Shown one piece after another: positions 12,840-24,440 of a DNA stretch of 64,000 nucleotides. The notes under the pieces are model-generated. The model was not told the origin of the DNA. It worked only from the letters and a program-made list of their open reading frames with translations, and did no database searches. Position 1 is the first letter of the stretch. Every line of letters begins with the position of its first letter. Source of the stretch: Epiperipatus broadwayi (lineage: Eukaryota; Onychophora; Udeonychophora; Euonychophora; Peripatidae); NCBI GenBank assembly GCA_028023455.1, contig JAQFVV010000453.1, forward strand, positions 192,501 through 256,500, given 5' to 3'. Both the position numbers and the translations under genes were made by a program.

Positions 12840-13400
12840 TTCTTCAAAAAAAAAAATAATTCAGATAAAAATATGGTTAAAAAGATTTATGAAGAAGTGA
12901 TTACTTGATAAAATGAAATTCAGGAACAACATAATGAAAAGGGGAAGAATATATAAGAGAAGAGAAAGGAATGTGGAAAGGATATGTAGTCCAGGCCCAA
13001 AAAATCTTTGGTTGCAAATCCGAGATGCACGTCCCCATTGAGCGAGCAATCGCATGGGTCACAAATATTTAATTGGATGAGTCCTGTGACAGAAGCTGAG
13101 TTGTTGGGAGTTGGAGGATTGCCCAGGTGTCTGTGAGTAGTGGAGGTGGGGCTAGTTTTATATCTCTGGTTTTGAGAGAGTAAGTTAGGTTCAATAGTTT
13201 TTGATTTTGCTGTGTGTACCCTCTGGTCAAAAATAATACCACATCAGAGCAGCCAGAGTGCATAGATGAGCAAAATGATAGTCTGATGGTTCCAAAGACC
13301 CTGTTTTGATGGATCCTCAAAGATTGAAGATAGTGTTCCTGTGCGAGGAAAGGCAGGAGTTAATAACACGTCTCATCTCTATATATTGTTTTGACATTGA
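12840..13400. other. GC-richer, non-repetitive-looking island
   Basis: This stretch is clearly richer in G and C than its surroundings and lacks the A/T runs typical of the window. Minus-strand open frames of 64 and 83 codons occur here, but they are short, lack a recognised domain and are broken by stops on either side. It may be a decayed retroposon or pseudogene. I cannot name it. Confidence 0.35.
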
Positions 13401-13707
13401 TTATAGGTATTTGCACCTTAGCATATTTAACAAGTCTATATTATAAGTAAAATAGTAAAATTGTATACATTGTGAGAAAGCAGTGTGCTTATTTTAATTA
13501 GACAGTAGATGTCATATTAGAGTTTAAATGCCACTAGATAATATTAAAATTTGTTTCAATTTATTATAATTATATTAATTATGTTATATATATATCACTT
13601 AATGTTTTCATGACTATATGATATAAATAAAGTAATTTTTGGATAACACAGTATATTACTTTGAATTAATTTCAAATATTTCAGACGAAAAAAACATCAA
13701 TCATTGT

Positions 13708-13741
13708 CAAAGTCAAACTTGGTCAAACTTGGTCAAACTTG
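13708..13741. repeat. Short 10-bp tandem repeat
   Basis: Three successive copies of TTGGTCAAAC-like units (GTCAAACTTG register). Small and without evident function. Confidence 0.7.
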
Positions 13742-13882
13742 ACGTTGATAGCGATTGTTGTTATTTCATTAAAATGTCAGCATAATATACATTTTAACTC
13801 CAAAATATTATGTATAAATAAGACCTCAATTGCTTTAAAATATATAATATTTGAGATTAAGATTCATATAACTGTACATTCA

Positions 13883-14060
13883 TTTTTTAAAAATACTCTT
13901 TAATCCAGCATAAGACAATAATTCACAAGAAAAGAGCAACTTCTCATCTTGCATCTTATTATTTTTTATATTAACAAATGAGACACAAGAAGAGAGGCTA
14001 CTTTTTTCTTATTAATTATTGTCTTATGCAGGGTTAGAGAGTATTTATAAAATAATTATT
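13883..14060. repeat. Palindromic (foldback) repeat
   Basis: Two inverted arms of about 80 bp (outer part CCAGCATAAGACAATAATT on the left and its complement on the right, with ACTCTTTAA/AGAGAGTATT shoulders) meet near 13971. This looks like a MITE-type foldback element. No hammerhead core was seen. Confidence 0.7.
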
Positions 14061-15470
14061 GTACATTAATATGATTCTGAATGTCATATATTATGTTAAT
14101 ATTTTACTAATAAGAATATTACAGTACTAAATATTTTATATAATGTTTGACATGAATTCATTACAACTGTTTTCAGTATAATTATACTGCCCTCTAGTGT
14201 CAGAATGTCCAAATACATGTTTAAAAGCATACCATAGATACCTCTTTATCTTTTTCTTCCTTCATATATATATGTAGAGTTGTCTACAATGCCTTTGCTA
14301 TAAGGGATGAATTTTTAATCAATCACAAATTTATTCTTTAAATTATATAGACTCTCTGATAACATTCATCTTTGACTGGAAGCAACCTATTTGATAAAAT
14401 CTTTGAAAGTATTTCTGCTGTGATGGTTAATAATAAAATTCCATGATTGTTATAGTTAACTTCTTTATCCATTTTTATTTTTATAAATTTAGACAATAAA
14501 AACATTCTTAAGATAAGGTAACTTACCTTTTTGAGTTCATATATTCTCTAACAATAATAATACTAAATTTTTAGACACTGATGACAAATCTAAATCTATT
14601 TAACTGGATCTAAATTATAAAAATCAGACTGAAATCTACCATTACTATTTTAGAATATATATAATAATTACAAATGTTACAAAGCCTAGCTGGAAATGCA
14701 ATTTTATAATTTGAAATTTTTTAAAGCTTTAAAATTTACATGCCTACAAATCACATTGAATTTTAAAATAAAATTCATGCTAACAACACATTATGAGTTT
14801 TAGAGTGAAACATATATAATGTAAATGTTTTTTTCTTATGTGGTATACTTTCCTTTAACTATATTTAGAGATCTTATATTTAAAATTACTATTACTAATG
14901 ATTTAATAATATTTCCCTTATTTTATATACATGATGTAGGAGTGAAATAATATATATTCATCAATTTATAATAAATAATAAATATAACATTACATATTAG
15001 TACTTGCAAATGTGATATCAAATATAGTTTGTTTTTAACACATTATTTAGATTTAAAATGCATTATAATTTGCAATGTTGTAGATTTATCAAATGTTACT
15101 TTTCCTAATTGTAATTTATAAGTGTATTTTGGTTGTTTACTCTTTTAAACCAATTACTTTTATTATATAAAACATTTATTTATATTTTTAGAACAACTAA
15201 TGAATCTTTGAATGAACACATGATAATAATTCTGGTTAGCCATGTTTCATATTTAATTGCATACTCAATTATCATATCTGTTATATAAACACTTTAATAA
15301 TTATCATTTATTAAGTTAGAAATGATCATATCGTTTTCTGAAATAGATAAAGATAAATAATCAATTCAATTCCATTCTATTTTATTCCACATATATTATT
15401 TAAAATATATTAACAACTTTTCAATTTCACCATATATACTTTCGTTATAAGAATAAACACATCTGAAAAT
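14061..15470. other. AT-rich spacer without a gene
   Basis: I see nothing beyond AT-rich sequence with stops in all frames. Confidence 0.6.
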
Positions 15471-15473
15471 GGT

Positions 15474-15638
15474 AGATGATTTTTAAGATGCATTTTATGC
15501 TGAACCAGTACTTATCAGTAGATCCACGTCTCACTTTCCACATGTCTAAAATGTGTTTTGATATGTGAAAGGATATGACTTGGTCCAATTAATCCATGTT
15601 GATTCAGCATGAAATGCATCTTGAGGATTATTTATCTT
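15474..15638. mobile_element. Family A palindromic relic with decayed hammerheads
   Basis: Inverted arms carry GATGCATTTTATGCTGAACC on the left and the near-complement with GATTCAGCATGAAATGCATC on the right. The left arm read on the minus strand has CTGATAA and AAAA in place of CTGATGA and GAAA; the right arm has lost the first core box. Both ribozymes are therefore probably dead. Confidence 0.7.
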
Positions 15639-16309
15639 TTACAGAAATTAAAAATTGAAATGTTGTATATATATTGTACCAAGATCATAGTTGGCACATA
15701 TATAAAATAATTTTATCTAAAAAATTATTAAAATAATAAATCAACAAATCAATAAATAAGTTATAAAAATCTAAAGAGTTTTTTTTATTAAACAAAATGC
15801 AGTTTGCTGTCAAAACGTAAGATTAAAAGTCAAATAGTTTTCTATTATTAGTATTGAAATAAAAGTTACAATTAATTAATTAAAGGAGGGGAAGTCAAAC
15901 TAAAAGTTTTATAAAAAGAAGTAAATAGTTTATTATTATTAATTGAAATATAATTTAAAAAGTTTAAAAATATAAATCTCTTCATTCGAGTTTAAGTAAA
16001 AGAAAAAAAAAGGGGTCATCTGAAAAACTAAATAGTAAATTGTATTAAAATATACATGTGCGTAAATGACGAATGTTTGTTAGTAAAATATATATGTGCG
16101 ATGGTAAATAATGTATGCGTAATAAATATTAAAATGAAATATAAGAAAAATTATATTTAAAAAACACAGCGATGGCTATTAAGTTAAACAAAGAGAAAAA
16201 CAACATGTTTGCATGGCTACTACTAATTAAATGATCTCAAAAACACATATCAAAGGAATTTTGACAACAGATATTGCTGGAGGATATCAAGATGAAAACA
16301 CGCTTCATG

Positions 16310-16345
16310 TATAAATAGTAAATTTTTATCGAACAATCAGTTGAG
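16310..16345 (+). promoter_or_regulatory. Candidate TATA/Inr core promoter
   Basis: TATAAATAG starts at 16310 and an arthropod-style initiator TCAGTT lies at 16337-16342, placing the start A (16339) 29 bases downstream of the TATA box. Further TCAG motifs follow at about 16348 and 16352. The spacing is what a focused RNA polymerase II promoter requires. It could belong to a host gene or to the LTR of an unrecognised element. Confidence 0.45.
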
Positions 16346-16690
16346 TTCAGTCAGTTGAGTTAATTGCAACAATGGAGATAACAGAGAGATAACAGTTGAG
16401 TTCAGAACAGTTCAGTTTATTATAGATCCAGAATCAAGAATGAAGTGTTAAAACCTCAGAAAACATACGACTTTCTCCCCCAGCCTAAGTCCAGTGAAAC
16501 AGCAAAACCTGCCCATGAAAATAATGTCTGCATAACAGCTTGGAAATCCTCTGTCAGTATCTAATTGTCTTCAGGAATAATACCAGCTAATAATCATCAA
16601 ATCTCCACAGGAAAACTTTAAATCTAACCGGTTAGAGATATCTCATTAGAAGCAGCAAACAGCAAAATGCATCCATGTTCAAAATCCTAG
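16339..16690 (+). other. Candidate first exon with a splice donor
   Basis: From the predicted start, the next 350 bases are less AT-rich than the flanks and end in CCTAG|GTAAAT, an acceptable donor at 16691. The ATGs inside open only short frames, except ATG at 16674, which stays open for five codons up to the donor. This would be a mostly untranslated first exon. The downstream gene is not visible. This is inference from promoter spacing and the donor only. Confidence 0.25.
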
Positions 16691-17720
16691 GTAAATAACA
16701 TTTTTTCTTATATTCCTTTCCAAAGTAGCCATCACATTCGTGAATCCTCCAAGAGCCAAATTATATGAACTCTATAGCACATAAAAATGAACTATTAATT
16801 TGTGTGTTCTAAATCTCAAATATTAATGTGTGTGTTCTAAATGTCAAATACTATTTGGTGCTTTATTATTATATATGTGAGTGTATGAGTTAATATGTGC
16901 ATGATCATTAGATAAATACTAGTGCTCTGTTATTAAAATTTGCAAGAATATTTAAATTTAGTTATTAAGTGTTAATTAAATAAATTGTCTTTAAACTTAA
17001 ACTTTATTTTGTCAGTCAATTCTTTTAACCACTATTATGAAACAATAATTTGTTATTGATTAAAAATGGACTGAGCTAGTCATGGGTAGTTAGGCTTGAA
17101 TTAGTGGCCATTGTTCAAAGTGCGTTATTTATCTTATGGATGAATAGCTGGCACCCGTGTTTATACAAAACAAAAAAGTGCTTTGAACTTGGTGTTGAAT
17201 TCAACAGTCGAGAAGAAGTTATGTCCTGGAAATGTAATGCTAGTTATATATTTTATAGCTATCGTTTGGACATACATACTCTCAGAGTATGTTCTCCTCT
17301 GCCTAAGAGACCGGTGTTTCGAACCGCTCATATTAGAACCCGGTACAATATATTACTGTAAAAAAATTCTAAAACACAGTTTAAATATAAAATTTAGTAA
17401 GGTTTATTGTACCAAAAATACTTTCATATTCATGATTTGTCTACAGAGAACATTAATGTTTTGCAGATTTGAATACTGTTTGATTTTTGGCTCATTATAT
17501 ATTCATTTTGTTTCATGTACCATGCCTCTTTTATTTTGCATTTGCAATCATTTCACAACACTTGGATCACAACTACGGGCGATGAAAAACAGACTAATCA
17601 TGAATATGACACAAAACCATTGAAAGTATACTTAGCACAATAAATCTTATAAAAGTTTATATTTAAACTCTGTTTTAGTATTTTTTACATTAATATTTAG
17701 AATAGCAGAGTATTAAAATG

Positions 17721-17723
<3 letters not shown>

Positions 17724-17753
<30 letters not shown>
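17724..17753. repeat. (TA)n microsatellite
   Basis: Perfect TA run just upstream of the tRNA-like repeat. Confidence 0.9.
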
Positions 17754-17755
<2 letters not shown>

Positions 17756-17784
17756 TAGATAAGTATATAAAATTTCTATTGACT

Positions 17785-17960
17785 ATTGCCTTTGGCAGAA
17801 TGGCTCAGTTGGTTAGAGTGTTACCTTAAAATTCAATAATCAAGAATCTAAGGACTTAGGTTCGAATCCCATGCTAGTACTGTCACTGGTCAGGCCAGCA
17901 TCACCTGAAGAAGAAGAGAGAATAATACCTCTCAAAACGTTATGCACATATTAACCTGTT
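17785..17960 (+). mobile_element. tRNA-derived repeat with hammerhead-like segment (family E, single arm)
   Basis: An A box (TGGCTCAGTTGG, 17801-17812) and a perfect B box (GGTTCGAATCC, 17859-17869) make an internal RNA polymerase III promoter in a tRNA-like body. Downstream lies CTGAAGA (17905-17911), a GAGAG/CTCTC hairpin (17916-17920 with 17929-17933) and AAAAC (17934-17938), the layout of a hammerhead whose GAAA has become AAAA. The same unit, reversed, forms the centre of the palindrome at 46.6-47.1 kb, and similarity continues downstream to about 18055. The tRNA identity is unclear because the anticodon arm is expanded. Confidence 0.65.
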
Positions 17961-18349
17961 TGATGTGCTATTACTAACAGTTGAATGTATTTGGAATATT
18001 TAAGTACAGTTAAATTTTTCTAAAGACATTCAATGTGCATATTAGATGATGGAATAGTCCAATATAAAAATACAACTAGAACACCATCATCATAAACCTT
18101 CAGGAAAACAACATATATACCTGTTTAAAGAGGTTTATTTAAACTTCTTTCTATCAATAATTTTAATCTTTGTGATGAAGTTGCATTATTTAGTGTCTAT
18201 ATAAATATATGGGACCATTAACAGAGGTGGAATTCCACCTCTATTGCTAAAAGGAGATTGCCTTGACAACAGTTTGAAATTCTTGATTGTTATCTATGTT
18301 GAGATTAAGTGTTGACTGGTTTGTAATGGTTATATATAATGCTTGTTTT

Positions 18350-18860
18350 GCATTTGATGAAAATCTTAGTTAATCCAGTTTTCTACCAATAGCTTCTTTT
18401 CTCTATATGACTTTAAAACATTTTCTTGTTTCATCCATATTTTTTATATGCGGTTTCTTTCTAATCTTTTACAACATCTTGAAATTCACTTTTTAAATTT
18501 TTTTTAAATGTCCCTTAGGGATCGTTTAACTATTTCAGATGTTTTTATTAATGTGATTAAAGTATATATAGTTAAATTAGAACGTATTAAGCAGGTATAT
18601 GTAAAAAAAAATCAACTATCATTTTCCAATACAGGATATAAAAATCTAACTTTGTATCTCTTGGCTTCTTTTTTTTGTATGATTCTAGATATTTTTTTAC
18701 TTCATTCCTAATTTATATATGTAATTTCTTTCTAATTTGTTACAATATCTTAAGATTCATTTTGCTTAGTTGTTCATTTATTGTCATAAATTTTAAAAAA
18801 GTTCCACTTTGTTTTCATTTTGGCTGCTTCATTCCTTTTGAAACCGGATATTATTAAAAT
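18350..18860. repeat. Diverged tandem duplication of about 300 bp
   Basis: The segment around 18402-18490 (TTCATCCATATTTTTTATATG, then a TTTCTTTCTAAT block) recurs at about 18702-18770 with many changes, and the upstream parts also align loosely. No gene was recognised. It may be part of an eroded element. Confidence 0.3.
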
Positions 18861-19230
18861 AATTAAAAAAGACCTAGAAAAAGTTATAGTATTTTCCACG
18901 AATCCCTTCTTTTTAATTCCTAAAAAAACATTTCTCAGTTTTTAGTTACAAACTATAAAATCTTTCTGTACTGTTTTCAACAAAACGTCTATGTTTATAT
19001 TTATTAAAAATCTTTCAAATGGGACGTTTTTCTTTTTATTATTAAGTTATTTCTGTCAAAAGCATTTCATCTAAATTATATTCTGTAATTAAGTTCATCA
19101 ATTATATTTACATTTGCATTGATAATTTGATTAAAATATTAATTTCTTAATTTCTTTTCACTCACTACTATCAATCTTTATTTGTTTTTCTTTTGAAAGT
19201 CATTTACTTCAATAGTTTTTTAATGAAATG

Positions 19231-19447
19231 CTCAATTTTATTTACTAGTAGAGAGACTGTAGGTAATTTTTTAAATAGAAAGAATTTACACTTTAAGCAC
19301 ATGTACTTGGGTTTGAGAGTATTCTCAGTAATTAGCAAGACAATATTGAGTTATCATAACAACATTACAGCACATGTGTTTAAGGTGTAAATTCCTTCTA
19401 TTTAAAAAATTACATAAATCTCTGCGCTAGTAAATAAAATTGAATAT
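19231..19447. repeat. Palindromic (foldback) repeat
   Basis: The left arm 19231-19311 and right arm 19363-19447 are inverted copies (shared blocks include TTTTTTAAATAGAAAG, ACACTTTAAGCACATGT and their complements). A third, single-arm copy of the same sequence lies at about 19570-19725. Probably a non-autonomous element family. No hammerhead core was seen. Confidence 0.75.
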
Positions 19448-19751
19448 TACATAATTTTTAATAGTTAAGTTATATATAGAATGAAATTAATGAATGTAAA
19501 GTGAATAAAGAAGTATCTCCATATTCTCAAACTAAGATGCTTTAGATTGGCCTATATAACTGAATTTAGGTACAAAAGATAAGACAAGCTCTTATATTTT
19601 CAAAATACTCTTTTCTGCTTTGGTTTGAGTGCATCCTTAGTACATAAGACATCATTGAATTACTATATAATAACTTTAAAGCACATGTAAGGGTGTAAAT
19701 TCTTTCTATTTAACAATAACTCAATAGTTTTTAAAACTCTGTTTGGTTTAG

Positions 19752-19857
19752 TATAAATAGTAGGTTGGTTTCCTCAAAAGCTAAAGTTCTGTAAATCTGC
19801 ATTTGGATCGTCTCTTCCAATCTTCTCTGCATTTGGATCGTCTCTTTCAATCTTCTC
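19752..19857 (+). promoter_or_regulatory. TATA box followed by 30-bp tandem repeat
   Basis: TATAAATAG at 19752-19760 is followed by two near-identical 30-bp units (TGCATTTGGATCGTCTCTT... at 19798 and 19828) and a partial third. No clear initiator lies 30 bases after the TATA. The tandem repeat is certain; the promoter reading is weak. Confidence 0.3.
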
Positions 19858-20790
19858 TTCCAAGACTAAATGTTAAGCACCAATGAATGACAAATTATTC
19901 GATTAATTTTTGTTTTCCCATAACTGTAACAGCATTTTTTTAAATTCTGAAGTTTTTTTCAAATAAAATTAATCACACATGATCTGCCATATATATTTCT
20001 TTTAATTTGCCAAATATTTCTTACAAAACTACTGTAAAATTTTTTCAGAGAAATAAAATTATGGATCTATTTTAATATTTTTTATATCATTATAGAATAT
20101 AATCACCCATGATGCATTTTAATAAATATTTTTAGAACTTGATTTATATTGAGAATATTAATCACTGCAGAAATCTTTATAGGATCAAATACATTAAAAT
20201 CCCCAAATGCAATAAAGATACTCATATGTATTTGTATTCTTTGTATTTTTTTTTAATAGTTAGATGTGACTACTTTTAAATGAAGTTTAATGTTCAAGTT
20301 ACTATGAGGCTAAATTTCTTTGTAGAAATTAATGAATGAAGTTACTTTATAAACACTTTACAAAAAATTAAAGAAAACCCTGATCAATCTATAATTTCAA
20401 ATTGCTTGGTTTTTATCTGTCACAAATATTAACATCACTATTTTAATATTTTAATTGATGGAATTAGTTTAATGCTGTGGACAATAGCAGAATTCAAAAC
20501 GAAAGATCCCCTTTTTGTTACTGCAGCTCCATCTATCAATTCAGCATTATGAATTCCCAATCAATAAACCTTTGATTAGTTATTTAATCATCTAATTCAC
20601 TCTTATCTCTTGCCTTAAAGTTTTGACAGACATTCTATTATTTTTTATCTGCTTATTTTAAAATATCTATTTCCTAGGGCTTTCCTATTTATTAATTCAT
20701 TTTCACCTTTCATCTTTTCTTTAAAAATTTGCATTTCAAATTATGTTGAATATATGAACCACTATAATATTGAAATTTCTATGATGTCAT

Positions 20791-20975
20791 ATGTTTTGGA
20801 AGAAATGATGAGTGCAAACAAGAAGAAAGGACGGAAAAGATTGACATTGCTGGATGATGTAAGATATGGGAAAAGATATGTGTAATTGAAGAGGTGGGCA
20901 ATGATGGAAACGGAATGGAGAAATGGAATACGTTTTGAAGTGACTGCTCTCTGGATATGTCCATAGCACAGAACA
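20791..20975 (+). pseudogene. 3' end of an RTE-like LINE (fragment)
   Basis: In the frame of 20791 the plus strand encodes a basic stretch leading into RLTLLDDVR (20839-20865), then a Trp-rich end (WRNGI, about 20917-20931), interrupted by a TAA at 20882 and further stops. This is the usual carboxy-terminal tail of RTE/CR1-like LINE proteins after the reverse transcriptase. The minus-strand copy at 38.76-39.04 kb shares the TLLDD block and the following end. Severely 5'-truncated and dead. Confidence 0.5.
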
Positions 20976-22077
20976 CCATAGATTGATGTTTTTCAGAATC
21001 TCTTCCACAAGCACAGTTTGCGATGCCTTTCATGCTCTTATTTTAAATTAACACTTTTCAATATCAAAACATTTTAAATGCGCCAATTTTTTTTCTTTTA
21101 GAGCTTGTTTTTGTCTTTTTAATTTAAATTATTTTCTAATATTTTCCCGAATTCCTCATATTATGTTCCTTCTATATGGGTCATTAAAATTATTTTCTGC
21201 ACCCATTACTTTTTTATAGTTAATAATTCCCTAGCAAATTGCTGCTTTTTTTAAATATTTGCAGCTGTTAATAAAGTTATTTATAATGTAATTGAATGAA
21301 TTTATTGTTTGAAAGTTTCTAAGAATTTTGACTTCCATCAGAATTGGAATCGTTCTGAGGATCATACCCTCTAGAGTATGGCATTCTATGAGTAAGCAAA
21401 AATCCAACGGGTGGCGTATCTATAGTCTTTTTATTGATATCGGTCAACATTGAGTAATTTCAAAACCGATTACTACTTTAAATCACTTATGTTTTCTAAC
21501 TTTAATTTACTGGAGATAAAAAGATTAATAATGTATTTTTTAAAATACATTTTGAATGTAGATTGGTGTCAACACATTATATTTGTTCTCATCAATGATA
21601 ATAATTTCCTATGTGAGTCCATTAAGTAAACTGAATATTTGAAATTCTTATTTTTTTGTTAATCAAAATGTAATTTAACTCGACAATATCTTTAATTGAG
21701 CACTTCAAAGTCCATTTTTTAAGATTTTTCTTAAATAAAATAATATACGTATAATTTTTCTACTTTTGCAAATTCTATGAATCTCTTTCCTTTTTCATTT
21801 CTGCATTCAAACTCAAACTTGTAATAAATATTGAATCTTTCAAATGTTGTGAAATTTATAGATTTAAAATCTTTTTTGGTAATTGTAAAATACTGATTAG
21901 TGCGTTTAAAGGTATTCTGTATATTTATATGAAACCTGTTCTACATTAGAATCAAAACCTTTTTTGGAAAATGACCGGTCTTTTTCAAATTCATTTTTTC
22001 AGCTTTATTATAGTTTTTTGATTGATCTGTTGAAGTTTTTGTCTTTAAAATACTACATTTTTTTTAAAGGAAGCTTC

Positions 22078-23152
<1,075 letters not shown>

Positions 23153-23165
23153 ATTATTTTGTTCA

Positions 23166-23518
23166 TATATATATATGATCACTAGATGGAGCTTTACCAA
23201 TAGCTCCTAACAAGCTTTTGTTTACATAAACGCCAAGAAAGATAGAATTCAATATCTCTTTCATTGTCTCCACCTTCAGACCAGCTGGTTTCAAGCTAGT
23301 TGGCTCATGGCAGTGAAGGGTAGGGATGTGAGCCAAATAGCTTGAAACCAGCTGGTCTGAAGGTGGAGACAATGAAAGAGATATTGAATTCTATCTCTCT
23401 CAGCATTTATGTAAACAAAAGCTTGTTAGGAGCTATTGGTAAAGCTCCATCTAGTGATCATAAAATGCAAGCTAAAAGCAAGTTACAAAATTTATAACTT
23501 GTTTTGTTTATCATATAT
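23166..23518. mobile_element. Family B palindromic element with 15-bp target duplication
   Basis: A 285-bp palindrome (23175-23461, termini ATGATCAC...GTGATCAT) plus a short non-palindromic tail is flanked by identical 15-mers ATATTATTTTGTTCA at 23151-23165 and 23519-23533. The arms contain AGCTCCTAACAAGC and GAAACCAGCTGGTC. On the minus strand the left arm keeps a perfect six-pair stem I (CCTTCA with TGAAGG), GAAA, a CCAG/CTGG stem III and a GTC cleavage triplet, but the CTGANGA box is disrupted to CTGCCAT. The plus-strand copy in the right arm has also lost the first box. Long target duplications point to retroposition. Confidence 0.8.
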
Positions 23519-24224
23519 ATATTATTTTGTTCAGAGAAAATGTATTCTTTTAATGAATTTAGTAATAACACAATTATTGTATATACCAATGTAAGTTCTA
23601 TATTAATAAACTCAAAAACTAATATTCTAAGAACATTTTCAATCTCTTAAAAACTGAATCAAACATTTATATTTTAAGAATATGTTTTAAAACAGTCAGC
23701 ACGATTTATTCTATTAAAATTAAACTAACAATTTACATCCTAGTAATATGTTTAATAGAGTCACATGGCTATGGCTTGGTATTTTAGCAGTATTACACCT
23801 TTTTTAAGAAAGGTAAAGACTAAATTATATATAATAATTTGTTTTTTGTTATGATATTAAGATAATGATTATTGATGATAATAGACCTATACTGAGTATT
23901 GTTTTTATCTAATTTTACCTATTTAAATTTATTTAATGTTAAGGACTTTAACTACGAACTGATTACATGGAAAAAAAGTCTGACTTCTGCTGTTGTATAT
24001 CTCAGCAATGTAATCAGATTAAAAATTCTTATCACACATTAAATGTTAGATCTTAGCTTGATTAACTGTTGCTTATAAAGATGTAAATGTTTTTTTTACT
24101 ATTATATTTACAATAAGATGTATTTTTAATGAACTATAATTTAAATATTTATATTGCACTAAAGTTTGATGTGTTCTCAGTATTCTATCCAATTATGAGC
24201 TTGTATAAAATTGATTTAGGACTC

Positions 24225-24340
24225 CTATTAAGCATCATCTGATCACCAGTCTTGCATTCATTGATTACTTTGAATGATACTGAGTGGCATTACTGTACAG
24301 AGAGTTTTGCCTCTGCGTTAACTTCTAACTGCTACAGAAA
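24225..24340 (+). repeat. Family C repeat, single-arm fragment
   Basis: The block with TTGATTACTTTGAATGATACTG, GAGTGGCATTACTGTACAGAG and GTTTTGCCTCTGCGTTAAC matches the right arm of the palindrome at 42.0-42.3 kb. The other arm is absent. Confidence 0.6.
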
Positions 24341-24440
24341 TCAAATGTCATTATCTGAGAAAAGATACAGCCATGTATTTCAGAATTGTGAACAGAAGTT
24401 GAATAAATATTCTAATTGAATATAATAAATTTTATTACAA

